DNA of 26,905 bases from Litorimonas sp964610115 (GTDB taxonomy: Bacteria; Pseudomonadota; Alphaproteobacteria; Caulobacterales; Maricaulaceae): NCBI GenBank assembly GCA_964610115.1, contig CAZSUW010000030.1, positions 1-26,905 of the forward strand, written 5' to 3'. A program made the position numbers and the translations under genes. This document shows, piece by piece, positions 8,528 to 15,908 of this stretch; position 1 is the first letter of the stretch; the number at the start of each line of letters is the position of its first letter. The notes under the pieces are model-generated. The model had not been told where the DNA came from and searched no databases. It saw only the letters and a program-made list of their open reading frames with translations.

Positions 8528-8561
8528 TTTCCCTTCCCGACAAATCGCGCTAGACGGCCCT

Positions 8562-9371
8562 ATGCCTAAATTTGATCAGCTTATCTCTCACCGGTTTCGT
8601 GGATTTGCGTCCCATGAAAGCACGATGGAGGGATTGCATGCGGCGCTAGATTTTGGCGTTCGCCAAATTGAGTTTGACATTCGGATGAGCCGATGCGGGA
8701 CACCGATCATCACCCATGATGAAGCCGCCCGCGACAAAGACGGATCCTTACATCACATGAAGGATGTGCTGGCGTCTGATCTCTTGAACCTCGGCGGTGA
8801 TTTTGCACGCATGCCCACGGCTGAAGCCCTCTTTGCCGCCATTGCCGCGCATCCCAATCAGAGCTGCAAAATCCTGATCGACGTAAAGGATGCGGGCTTT
8901 GAAGAGATGCTCTATGCTCTTGCAGCTTGGCATGGCCTTCGCGAGCGCGCCATTTGGGTGAGCTGGTTGCCGGAAGTGCTATACGGCATTGATGAAATTG
9001 ACCCCACAGCCCCGCTTTGCCTGTCTCATTGGTGTCAATCACCGAGTGAAGCGACACGCGCTATCCACAAAGTCTATAAAGCTAAGAACGGGCATATTGA
9101 GCGGCCAAATCGGCGCTTCGTTCACGGGGAACGCTCAGGCTGGTTTGTAGACGGGCCTTTGCGGGGCGCTTTGCGCGATAAAGTGGCTTGGGTCTGTGTT
9201 CCTGCCAATCAGATAAGCCAAGCTCTCGTCGAGGATTATCATCGCGACGGTATTAAGGTCAGCGCCTTTAGCTATGTGACAGCGGACGGGATGAAAACAG
9301 CGGAAGGCCGGTTTGGCCATGACGCCTTTTTCAGCGATGCCAAAGCGCCGTTTGAGAGCCTGAAGGCGTAA
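8562..9371 (+). CDS. Glycerophosphodiester phosphodiesterase (GDPD) family protein
   Basis: GDPD enzymes hydrolyse glycerophosphodiesters to glycerol-3-phosphate and an alcohol with a metal ion, on a TIM barrel. In this 269-residue protein the catalytic elements are recognisable but divergent. His10-Arg11 begins an HRFRGFASHEST segment in place of the usual HRG...ENT. Glu37 and Asp39 follow in IEFDIR, and His52-Asp53 in THDEA is the usual second His. No signal peptide or membrane segment is seen, so a cytoplasmic location is likely. I chose the ATG at 8562, because the upstream open frame runs into tRNA-Phe. It converges on yacG with 11 bp between the stops. Substrate is unknown. Confidence 0.85.
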   Translation: MPKFDQLISHRFRGFASHESTMEGLHAALDFGVRQIEFDIRMSRCGTPIITHDEAARDKDGSLHHMKDVLASDLLNLGGDFARMPTAEALFAAIAAHPNQSCKILIDVKDAGFEEMLYALAAWHGLRERAIWVSWLPEVLYGIDEIDPTAPLCLSHWCQSPSEATRAIHKVYKAKNGHIERPNRRFVHGERSGWFVDGPLRGALRDKVAWVCVPANQISQALVEDYHRDGIKVSAFSYVTADGMKTAEGRFGHDAFFSDAKAPFESLKA

Positions 9372-9382
9372 AGACGCTAACC

Positions 9383-9574
9383 CTAGGGATTACCCTTCGG
9401 GAAATCCAATACCTCCCCGGCACGGCCTGGATCAGGCGCCGCTTCGTCAGTCGGAATACCATAACCGCCATTAAACCAGCGACCCAAATCAATATCGGCG
9501 CAGCGTTTTGAACAGAACGGCTTAAAAGCCGCGACGGCTTCTTTCTTTTTACAGATTGGACAGTTTTGGCTCAT
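9383..9574 (-). CDS. yacG: DNA gyrase inhibitor YacG, zinc ribbon protein
   Basis: YacG is a small zinc-binding protein that in E. coli binds GyrB and inhibits gyrase. The 63-residue protein shows the four zinc ligands as C5-x2-C8 and C21-x3-C25, followed by the hallmark segment ADIDLGRWFNGGYGIP. The C-terminal tail is short and acidic/proline rich. The frame is open further upstream, but the ATG at 9574 matches the family N-terminus. It overlaps the stop of the RNase gene by four bases (ATGA), indicating coupled translation at the end of the infA-maf-RNase-yacG operon. Confidence 0.95.
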   Translation of the reverse strand: MSQNCPICKKKEAVAAFKPFCSKRCADIDLGRWFNGGYGIPTDEAAPDPGRAGEVLDFPKGNP

Positions 9575-10587
9575 CGGTCGGCCTCTACACTGACGGTCTC
9601 GCCCGGCTCGACAGAAATGCGGGCCCCGAGGCGGTCTATGACAGACGCCCGCCAATCAAAGGGAGAATTTTCCAGCCAAGCCAAGATGTCTGGCGTGACT
9701 GTAAGCGTTAATTGCGCGCCTCGGGCCGCTTCGCCTTCGCGCACCAGCCGACGCAGAGCGCGTATGGCCTTCGTCTCAGCGGTGGGTCGTCCGAAACGGT
9801 CGGTCAGTTTGGCGTCCAGCGACGGGCCGTCCTGACCACGGGTCATTTCCACCACGCCAAAGCGCGAAAACGGCGCGATGCGAACGCTGGCCGGGTCTTC
9901 ATCCGCGAGGCTTTCGAGTCGTTTTAAAACCGCCGTGCGTTGTTTCGGCTTACGGAGATTAGGAAAATCGATCGCGATAAGCCCCCCAAGACCGCGCAGA
10001 CGAAGTTGGGACATGATGAGGTTCGCAGCCAATAAGCAAAGCTCTGACATATTCGTCGCGCTACCTTTATCGACGTCGATCGCGAGCAGGGCTTGGGTTT
10101 GATCGAAGGTCACCGTCCCGCCGCCTTTAATCGCAAGCGTGCGCTCTACGGCTTCGTCAATGACGGAAACTGGCGCATCGTCGAAACTGATCTCTTTGAA
10201 CCGAAGCGCGAGGCGGTCTTGCAGGGTCAAGCGGTCTACGGGACCAACGGTTTCGCGACTCGCCTCACCGGCATAACGGATCAGCGGGCCCTTCTCAGCT
10301 ATCGCTTCTTTCGTAATGGTCACATCGATCAACATGCCGTCCGTCAGGCGCGGTAAGTCGGCTTGGGCTTTGAAGGGCAGTATGCTGTCCGGGCCGTGGC
10401 CGAGAGAAACAAAAGCGCCGGCAATGCTATTATCGACAGTTACGACTTGCCCCGTCCACCGCTCGCCCCATTTGGGCGCAGCTTTCTGGCTCCAGCGATC
10501 AAGGTGCAGTTCGACGAGGCGTCGCCCTTCATAAACGGCGGCGCGGGTTTCCCCGATGGCCTCTTCAATAACGGCGCGGCGTTTCAT
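9571..10587 (-). CDS. Short ribonuclease E/G family protein
   Basis: This 338-residue protein is the compact RNase E/G paralogue that alphaproteobacteria keep beside maf and yacG. An S1-like RNA-binding region spans about residues 43-100, beginning WTGQVVTVDNSIAGAFVSLG. It is followed by an RNase-H-like catalytic region. Asp171 in LLAIDVDKGSATN and Asp207 in GLGGLIAIDFPNL align with the two metal-binding aspartates of RNase E. The zinc-link cysteines and the C-terminal small domain and degradosome scaffold are absent, so tetramer formation like that of RNase E is unlikely. The main RNase E must be elsewhere. Its start overlaps maf by four bases and its stop overlaps yacG by four. The exact RNA target is not known to me. 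Confidence 0.88.
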   Translation of the reverse strand: MKRRAVIEEAIGETRAAVYEGRRLVELHLDRWSQKAAPKWGERWTGQVVTVDNSIAGAFVSLGHGPDSILPFKAQADLPRLTDGMLIDVTITKEAIAEKGPLIRYAGEASRETVGPVDRLTLQDRLALRFKEISFDDAPVSVIDEAVERTLAIKGGGTVTFDQTQALLAIDVDKGSATNMSELCLLAANLIMSQLRLRGLGGLIAIDFPNLRKPKQRTAVLKRLESLADEDPASVRIAPFSRFGVVEMTRGQDGPSLDAKLTDRFGRPTAETKAIRALRRLVREGEAARGAQLTLTVTPDILAWLENSPFDWRASVIDRLGARISVEPGETVSVEADR

Positions 10588-11162
10588 GTCATGATACCCG
10601 CCGCCATAAGCAGGTTACGCGTTTCATAAACGGGCAAGCCGACTACGCCCGAATAGCTGCCAGAAAGATGATGGATAAACGCGCCAGCCCGGCCTTGAAT
10701 ACCATAACCGCCCGCCTTGCCCTGCCATTCGCCACTCTCAAGATAGGCGGAGATTTCCGACTCTGACAGGCGTTTCATTTTGATCCGCGTTTCAGAAAGG
10801 CGCGATCGCATTTGGCCATGCGCATCAATCACGCAGACCCCCGTAAACACACGGTGAGCCCGTCCCGATAAGAGTCGCAGGCAATACTCCGCCTCATCTC
10901 TCTCTTCTGTTTTTGGAAGAATGCGTCGCCCGACCCCCACGACTGTGTCAGCCGCGAGAACGATCTGCCCTTTCTCGTGGATCGCCTGCGCTTTCTCAAT
11001 CCCAAGGCGCAAGGCGTGGGGTCCGGGTAATTCACCCGGAATGGGATCTTCATTGATATTGGCGGGCTCGACTGAACTGGGCGTGAGGCCGATTTGCGTT
11101 AAGAGGTCGAGACGCCGCGGGCTGGCACTAGCGAGAATGAGACCATTGCCTGAAGACCGCAC
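10584..11162 (-). CDS. maf: Maf family nucleotide pyrophosphatase
   Basis: Maf proteins hydrolyse non-canonical or pyrimidine nucleoside triphosphates to monophosphates plus pyrophosphate. They are thought to sanitise the nucleotide pool and affect septum formation. The 192-residue protein has the N-terminal LILASASPRRLDLL loop, the catalytic AADTVVGVG segment, the LLSGRAHRVFTGV motif and the C-terminal GGYGIQGRAGAFI and GSYSGVVGLPVYET motifs. Which Maf subfamily it belongs to (dTTP/UTP or m7GTP type) I cannot settle. It starts 13 nt after infA and overlaps the RNase start by four bases. Confidence 0.95.
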   Translation of the reverse strand: MRSSGNGLILASASPRRLDLLTQIGLTPSSVEPANINEDPIPGELPGPHALRLGIEKAQAIHEKGQIVLAADTVVGVGRRILPKTEERDEAEYCLRLLSGRAHRVFTGVCVIDAHGQMRSRLSETRIKMKRLSESEISAYLESGEWQGKAGGYGIQGRAGAFIHHLSGSYSGVVGLPVYETRNLLMAAGIMT

Positions 11163-11175
11163 AGGCCGGATCAGC

Positions 11176-11394
11176 CTATTTAAATCGGTAGGTAATACGG
11201 CCCTTTGTAAGGTCGTAAGGGGTCATTTCCACCGTTACGCGATCACCGGCGAGCACTCGAATTCGGTTGCGGCGCATGCGACCGGCCGTGTGGGCAATGA
11301 TTTCGTGATCATTGACCAGTTTTACGCGAAATGTCGCGTTGGGCAGAAGTTCAACGACTTCGCCCTCAAATTCGAGAAGTTCTTCTTTAGCCAA
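11176..11394 (-). CDS. infA: Translation initiation factor IF-1 (UUG start)
   Basis: IF-1 occupies the ribosomal A site during initiation and works with IF-2 and IF-3. The 72-residue OB-fold protein is of exact family length, with MAKEELLEFEGEVVELLPNATFRV at the start and the HTAGRMRRNRIRVLAGD region. The start codon is TTG at 11394. A TAG stop two codons upstream in the same frame (11398-11400) excludes any earlier start, and the protein aligns from this codon. An AGGA site (11402-11405) lies seven bases before it. A 104-nt gap separates it from the upstream phosphatase gene, so infA probably has its own promoter and heads an infA-maf-RNase-yacG run. Confidence 0.97.
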   Translation of the reverse strand: MAKEELLEFEGEVVELLPNATFRVKLVNDHEIIAHTAGRMRRNRIRVLAGDRVTVEMTPYDLTKGRITYRFK

Positions 11395-11401
11395 AACCTA
11401 T

Positions 11402-11405
11402 TCCT
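11402..11405 (-). promoter_or_regulatory. Ribosome binding site of infA
   Basis: AGGA on the minus strand stands seven bases upstream of the TTG start of infA. Together with the in-frame TAG at 11398-11400 it fixes the unusual start codon. Confidence 0.7.
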
Positions 11406-11498
11406 GTGTGATGCCAATAACGGCGAACTGTGCTTCGCGGCCTATATAGGGGCGGATTTCACGGATTCCAGCGAAAACCTCTGTTGTGCAGTTTCTGA

Positions 11499-11900
11499 CT
11501 AGCGTCGGGGCTTTAAACGCTGAAGTCGCGTGTCGATAATGGCCGCTAGTGTCCGATAGGTTTCCAAAACGGCCCGAACATCATGGCTACCGGTTTGCGG
11601 CATGGGCAGATTCCACAGATCAATCGGTGCATCTTTGCCAAAAACCGCCTTAGCCGCCGCCGCCGCGTCACTGGAAAACGCAACGATTCGGTCAAAGCTA
11701 TCGTCGGCATAGTCTTGTAAGGACCGGGGTTGATGATCGCTCATGTCAATATGGCGTTCGTGCATGATCGTCATCATAAGCTCATCCGGCTCGCCCGGTG
11801 TTATCCCGCAAGAATAGGCTTCATGGCCCTGCATATCGGCAAGACCCTGCGCGATTGGGCTGCGAACCATATTTAGCTGGCAGACAAATAGGAGTTTCAT
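11499..11900 (-). CDS. Low-molecular-weight protein-tyrosine-phosphatase-like protein
   Basis: The 133-residue protein begins with the LMW-PTP/ArsC-like signature: Cys7-x5-Arg13-Ser14 within VCQLNMVRSPIA, with Asn10 conserved. Family enzymes dephosphorylate phosphotyrosine through a cysteinyl-phosphate. The general-acid loop is unusual. At the place where most members have Asp-Pro, this protein reads LWNLPMPQ, with Met100-Pro101. Turnover may therefore be slow or another acid may serve. The gene sits between UPF0262 (7 nt upstream) and infA, its usual alphaproteobacterial position. The real substrate is unknown; an arsenate reductase role is possible but I see nothing favouring it. Confidence 0.87.
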   Translation of the reverse strand: MKLLFVCQLNMVRSPIAQGLADMQGHEAYSCGITPGEPDELMMTIMHERHIDMSDHQPRSLQDYADDSFDRIVAFSSDAAAAAKAVFGKDAPIDLWNLPMPQTGSHDVRAVLETYRTLAAIIDTRLQRLKPRR

Positions 11901-11907
11901 AGCCCGC

Positions 11908-12408
11908 TCACCTGGGCTTCCGGTGCAAAGCGCAAATCAAGGTGAACAAGCGACGGGATGTGTTGAACGACATGCTTGCCTGATTGCGAAGACTATCGGT
12001 CAGTAGGCGCGAGCCTTCATTATGAAGGCCACGGCGCCCCATATCGATGGCTTCAATCTGTGCGCTCGTCGCTGTGCGGATAGCGTTGTGATAGCTTTCG
12101 CAGATCAGGAAATAATCTTTCACAATGCGGCGAAAGGGCGTCATATTCATCGAAAATTGCGCGCGCGGAACGCCCGCTGTTGTGTTCACGTCCCACTGCA
12201 AACGAACCCCGTCCTCCAGGGCCAGTCGCAGCATATAGGGCCCATTTGGGCTGTCTAACGGCATAAACTGATTGTCTTCGATCAGATCAAATATGGCGAC
12301 GCGGCGCTCATGCTGCATTTCGACAGAGGTTACAGGCAGGCTGTCATCGTCGATGTGCAATTCGGCGATGTGATGTTCGCCCGCCTCAAACTCAGCTTCT
12401 TCGCTCAT
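11908..12408 (-). CDS. UPF0262 family protein
   Basis: This 166-residue protein of unknown function belongs to a family restricted to alphaproteobacteria. Recognisable segments are HERRVAIFDLIEDNQF, GPYMLRLALEDGVRLQWDV and the FRRIVKDYFLICESYHNAIRTATSAQIEAIDMGRRGLHNEGS block. It has no signal peptide or membrane helix, so it is cytoplasmic. Its start overlaps the DUF2948 stop by four bases, where many relatives carry hisD between the two. The LMW phosphatase gene follows after 7 nt. Confidence 0.9.
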   Translation of the reverse strand: MSEEAEFEAGEHHIAELHIDDDSLPVTSVEMQHERRVAIFDLIEDNQFMPLDSPNGPYMLRLALEDGVRLQWDVNTTAGVPRAQFSMNMTPFRRIVKDYFLICESYHNAIRTATSAQIEAIDMGRRGLHNEGSRLLTDSLRNQASMSFNTSRRLFTLICALHRKPR

Positions 12409-12818
12409 AGATCGTGATCTGGGGCCAGACGACTGCGTTTCGTATCACCTGCATCGGACAAAATAAGATCGAGCGCTTCCACTTCCATGCGTAAAGCCCC
12501 GCCTCCGGCAAGAGTCAGCGTCAGGTAACCGCTTGGTGCGTCCGTAACCTCAAACGACACGTCGAGAAGAACCGCATACGCATCCGCATTAGACCGATCA
12601 AAATCTGCGCTTTGAAGCGTCATCACGCCGTCAATTCGAAGACCCGATAGCGTACGGGTCGGCTTTGGGTCTTCATGGCGGAAGCGGGACATTTGCAGGG
12701 TGACAGACCGCCCGACAGGATCATAGCGTATATCGCCGACACGCAGGATCGCGTCCTGTAAGGCACTGGCGAGAACGCGGAGATCGTCCGCATCATTTGC
12801 GAGAAGTTTCAAGCCCAT
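12405..12818 (-). CDS. DUF2948 family protein
   Basis: This 137-residue alphaproteobacterial protein of unknown function resembles family members throughout. It starts LKLLANDADDLRVLASALQDAILRVGD and contains a beta-rich core with FRHED and a C-terminal LRMEVEALDLILSDAGD segment. No catalytic motif is apparent. It lies 54 nt downstream of murA and overlaps UPF0262 by four bases (ATGA), so it is part of the murA cluster. Confidence 0.88.
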   Translation of the reverse strand: MGLKLLANDADDLRVLASALQDAILRVGDIRYDPVGRSVTLQMSRFRHEDPKPTRTLSGLRIDGVMTLQSADFDRSNADAYAVLLDVSFEVTDAPSGYLTLTLAGGGALRMEVEALDLILSDAGDTKRSRLAPDHDL

Positions 12819-12872
12819 AATGCCATCGCCTTAACGCGCTATTTTGCGGGTGAATAGGGCGTGCGACAGCTT

Positions 12873-14138
12873 TTACGTCTCGCGCTCGCGCCGGATGCGC
12901 GCGCCGACATTCCCAAGCTTGCCTTCAATATCTTCAAATCCGCGATCAAGATGATAAACGCGCGCAATATGGGTTTCCCCTCGTGCCGCAAGTCCTGCAT
13001 TGATCAAACAGGCCGAGGCGCGCAGATCTGTGGCCATGACGGGCGCAGCCGTAAATTCCGGCACGCCGCGCACAATGGCTTCACGGCCTGTCACGGTAAT
13101 ATCCGCGCCCATACGGGCGAGTTCCGGGCAATGCATGAAGCGGTTTTCAAAGATGTTCTCGCGCACAATCGACACGCCGTCGGCCAAGCACATAAAGGCC
13201 ATAAACTGCGCCTGTAGATCTGTTGGGAAACCGGGATAGGCCATTGTATCAATGTCAACGGGACGCGGCCGACCTGTCCCGCGTTCAATAAGAACACTAT
13301 TTTCATCGAGGCTTACGCGCCCACCCGCTTGCGCGATGAGAGGCCAAAGTGCGCCAAGGTGATCATGCCGCACATGGGTTAAGCGGACCGACCCGCCAGC
13401 CGTTGCCGCGGCCAGGGCATAGGTTCCGGCTTCTATCCGGTCCGGGACAACACTATGTTCAACTTTGCCCAGCGCGCTCACGCCCTCAATCCGGATTTCA
13501 GATCGCCCGGCCCCGCTAATCTTCGCGCCCATCGCGTTGAGGCATTCCGCGAGATCAACGATTTCAGGTTCACGCGCGGCGTTCATCAAAACGGTTTCGC
13601 CTTTGGCCAGTACGGCGGCGAGCATAGCGTGTTCGGTCGCGCCAACGGAAACAAAGGGAAAGACGATTTCTGCACCTTTCAAGCCTTCGCGCGCTGTCGC
13701 GACGACATAACCCTGCTCAAGCTCAATCTTTGCGCCCAGCGCTTCGAGGGCTTTGATGTGCAGATCAACAGGTCGCGCACCGATGGCACACCCGCCGGGA
13801 AGGCTGACACGCGCCTCCCCACTTCTGGCAAGAAGGGGCCCTAACACATTGAAAGACGCCCGCATTTTTCGTACAAGATCGTACGGTGCCTCATTAGACT
13901 TCAGCGTTTTCGCCTGTAGGCGCATCGTCCCCGCTGTGCTCGCGTCAACCTCTACACCCAAATGTTGAAGCAAGACGGCGAGAGACCGTGTATCGCGCAG
14001 GTTCGGCATGTTTGTCAGCGTGACAGCCTTATCCGTGAGCAGCGGCACGACCATGAGCTTGATCGCACTATTTTTTGCGCCGGATATGCGAATATCCCCG
14101 CGCAGCGGATAACCGCCCTCAATGACAATCTTGTCCAT
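12873..14138 (-). CDS. murA: UDP-N-acetylglucosamine 1-carboxyvinyltransferase
   Basis: MurA transfers enolpyruvate from PEP to UDP-GlcNAc, the first committed step of peptidoglycan synthesis in the cytoplasm. The 421-residue protein has normal length. Lys22-Asn23 lie in ISGAKNSAIK. The PEP-binding and fosfomycin-target Cys117 is in LPGGCAIGARPVDLHI, and YPGFPTDLQAQF is present near residue 300. The Cys is present, so no intrinsic fosfomycin insensitivity is suggested at this residue. It begins 53 nt after a small basic-protein gene and precedes DUF2948. Confidence 0.97.
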   Translation of the reverse strand: MDKIVIEGGYPLRGDIRISGAKNSAIKLMVVPLLTDKAVTLTNMPNLRDTRSLAVLLQHLGVEVDASTAGTMRLQAKTLKSNEAPYDLVRKMRASFNVLGPLLARSGEARVSLPGGCAIGARPVDLHIKALEALGAKIELEQGYVVATAREGLKGAEIVFPFVSVGATEHAMLAAVLAKGETVLMNAAREPEIVDLAECLNAMGAKISGAGRSEIRIEGVSALGKVEHSVVPDRIEAGTYALAAATAGGSVRLTHVRHDHLGALWPLIAQAGGRVSLDENSVLIERGTGRPRPVDIDTMAYPGFPTDLQAQFMAFMCLADGVSIVRENIFENRFMHCPELARMGADITVTGREAIVRGVPEFTAAPVMATDLRASACLINAGLAARGETHIARVYHLDRGFEDIEGKLGNVGARIRRERET

Positions 14139-14191
14139 AGAATCGTGCCCTTAAACTGACCTAACGACTAGGCGCGAGGCTTGCGGCAAGG

Positions 14192-14356
14192 TCAAGGCGC
14201 AGGCGGGCTTTTTTCAGGGCTGTTTGCAGCCGATTCTGCGGCTGTCTTTTCAGTCTTTGTTGATTTCTGTTTACGCGCGGCCTGCTTGCGCCGCCGAAGA
14301 TTAGCGCGAAGCTGTGCGGCGAGATCGTCTTCTGTCGGTTTTTTCTGGCCTGACAT
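14192..14356 (-). CDS. Small basic hypothetical protein (54 aa)
   Basis: A 54-codon frame reads from ATG 14356 to TGA 14192. The protein starts MSGQKKPTEDDLAAQL, continues with a basic helix RANLRRRKQAARKQK and ends with a Lys/Glu/Ala/Pro-rich tail. A GAGGA stands about eight bases before the ATG, a strong ribosome site. It lies 53 nt upstream of murA on the same strand. I recall similar very short LRANLRRRK-type proteins near alphaproteobacterial cell-wall genes but cannot name a family. The basic, probably helical and disordered nature fits nucleic-acid or protein binding. A longer frame at 14161-14370 on this strand is an Arg/Gln-rich shadow with no comparable ribosome site. Confidence 0.68.
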   Translation of the reverse strand: MSGQKKPTEDDLAAQLRANLRRRKQAARKQKSTKTEKTAAESAANSPEKSPPAP

Positions 14357-14383
14357 TGCTGTGTCCTCACCGCGCTTAAGGGC

Positions 14384-14412
14384 TTTTCAAGGGTTCAGGC
14401 GATAGCTATAGC
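14384..14412 (+). promoter_or_regulatory. Putative tRNA-Thr promoter
   Basis: TTTTCA (14384-14389) and TATAGC (14407-14412) are 17 bp apart and lie about 45 bases upstream of the tRNA. The -35 is a poor match, so this is tentative. Confidence 0.33.
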
Positions 14413-14456
14413 GCGGCGCTGAACACGGGTCCATCGACAGATGCGCCCGAGATTAC

Positions 14457-14531
14457 GCCGCGGTAGCTCAGTGGTAGAGCGCATCATTGGTAATGATGAG
14501 GTCGAGAGTTCAATTCTCTCTCGCGGCACCA
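14457..14531 (+). tRNA. tRNA-Thr (GGT)
   Basis: The 75-nt cloverleaf is complete. Acceptor GCCGCGG pairs with TCGCGGC, with one G-T pair at the base. The D arm is GCTCAGTGGTAGAGC. The anticodon stem is ATCAT/ATGAT with loop TGGTA nested in a TTGGTAA loop, giving anticodon GGT. The T arm is GAGAG-TTCAATT-CTCTC. CCA is encoded, and a run of six T follows directly (14532-14537). Confidence 0.97.
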
Positions 14532-14622
14532 TTTTTTCTCTGATTAGAATTTCGTTGTATCTGTCGCTGCGGTGCGTATGGTTTGATATGATCTTGCCTC
14601 GCGTCCAAAAGACGAGACCACA

Positions 14623-15234
14623 TTGAAACCCGCCATCAGATTTTCACTCCTGGGTTTGGCGATTATCGTCCTCGCTGTGTCTTCGTTTTTCATGGCGAAA
14701 GCGAAAACGTTGAAAACACTCACGGACGAAACTTTTATTTTTAAAAGTTTCGAACAAGTCGATGCGATATGGCTTTTTTCGGATGTCGTCGGCGCGCCCG
14801 CCGCATCTGATCTTGTCCGCGCGCGCGTGGCGATTAACGGACCCCTTGCGTTGTCGTCCCAAGAAACGGTCTATTTTGTTGCGGTCCATGACGATCAAGG
14901 CGAGCCACTTCTGTCTCATTGTACTTACCGGGTTACGGGCGGGTCTATTGATACACGATGGTGGTCACTGACGTTGTATGATCGCCAAACACAGAACTAT
15001 GTACCGAATAGTCAAAATCGATCGAGCTGGAATAGCGTGTCGATCCCGTATGATGAAAATGGGGACTGGACAGTAACCGTCTCTCCCACCCCGCAAACGG
15101 ATCCATGGCTACCATCGCAAGATACGCCAGAGCAGCCATTCGATCTTATGCTACGGGTCTATAATCCATCGGAGGCGACGCGTTCTATTTTACCGAATAT
15201 CGATCTGCCCGATATTGAGCGCTTATCATGTTAG
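14623..15234 (+). CDS. DUF1214 domain-containing membrane-anchored protein
   Basis: The 203-residue protein has an N-terminal hydrophobic segment (about residues 7-24) that is a signal anchor. The rest would lie in the periplasm. The C-terminal half carries the DUF1214-type beta-rich segment DTRWWSLTLYDRQTQNYVPNSQNRSS, followed by DGDWTVTVSPTPQ-like sequence. No catalytic function is established for DUF1214 to my knowledge. The start is a TTG. The first in-frame ATG (14692) would delete the membrane segment and is less likely. Its stop overlaps the next gene by seven bases, so the DUF1214/DUF1254 pair is coupled. Confidence 0.8.
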   Translation: MKPAIRFSLLGLAIIVLAVSSFFMAKAKTLKTLTDETFIFKSFEQVDAIWLFSDVVGAPAASDLVRARVAINGPLALSSQETVYFVAVHDDQGEPLLSHCTYRVTGGSIDTRWWSLTLYDRQTQNYVPNSQNRSSWNSVSIPYDENGDWTVTVSPTPQTDPWLPSQDTPEQPFDLMLRVYNPSEATRSILPNIDLPDIERLSC

Positions 15235-15770
15235 GTCGCGCCCTAGCCTTTTTATCCGTGGCCTGTGTCGTTTGCGCTGGGACTTATTTCGGCACGCAGC
15301 ATTTCATTGTAAAACAAGCGCCGATCAAAGTGATGTCAACAATCCAATCACAGATGGCGAAAACGGCAGGAGGATGGAATCGCTGCTATCATAATCAAAA
15401 CTACGGTCCGCGCGCGAATACGGTCCGGCGTGCCAACCCCGACAGCATTGTCAGCGCCATGGCCTATGATCTTCGCGACGGTCCTGTCCGCGTTTCTGGA
15501 GAAGTTTGGCCACGCTATTGGTCATTGTCCTTATATCAACAAAACTCGGATAACTTTTTTGTCGTCAATGACCGGCAGATTAATGGAACACGCTTTGACT
15601 ATATATTGGCGATTAAAGGTCAGGATGTCAGTCAGTTAGACGGCGAAGTCATCATGTCCCCGACCCCAAAAGGTATTCTGCTTGTTCGTCGTTTTGCAGC
15701 GAATATCGAGGATATGCCAGGCATTATCGCCAATCAACAGGCGATGACCTGCGCGCCTATTCAGGGCTGA
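15228..15770 (+). CDS. DUF1254-like membrane-anchored protein
   Basis: The 180-residue protein has an N-terminal hydrophobic segment (about residues 4-22), then a soluble part with SIVSAMAYDLRDGPVRVSGEVWPRYWSLSLYQQNSDNFFVVND. This resembles DUF1254-family sequence. It overlaps the DUF1214 gene by seven bases. In larger family members DUF1254 and DUF1214 occur as one protein of over 400 residues; here they are two short anchored proteins that may interact in the periplasm. Function is unknown. A 108-nt gap with a T-rich run separates it from the histidine kinase. Confidence 0.78.
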   Translation: MLGRALAFLSVACVVCAGTYFGTQHFIVKQAPIKVMSTIQSQMAKTAGGWNRCYHNQNYGPRANTVRRANPDSIVSAMAYDLRDGPVRVSGEVWPRYWSLSLYQQNSDNFFVVNDRQINGTRFDYILAIKGQDVSQLDGEVIMSPTPKGILLVRRFAANIEDMPGIIANQQAMTCAPIQG

Positions 15771-15908
15771 AACGAGGCTCGAAAGTCTGCGTGAGCGCGG
15801 CGGTGGGGCTGTGAACGACAACATTTTTTTCTTTTCGTTAACGACACCTTCGTCTTTTCTGTCGCAAGGGAGTTTACGGTGTGGGATGACCGTACAGGAG
15901 AGACTGGA

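Noticed and set aside
14161..14370. 69-codon minus-strand frame and a 74-codon plus-strand frame near murA
   Set aside because: Both overlap the 54-aa frame that has a GAGGA site; they have shadow-like composition.
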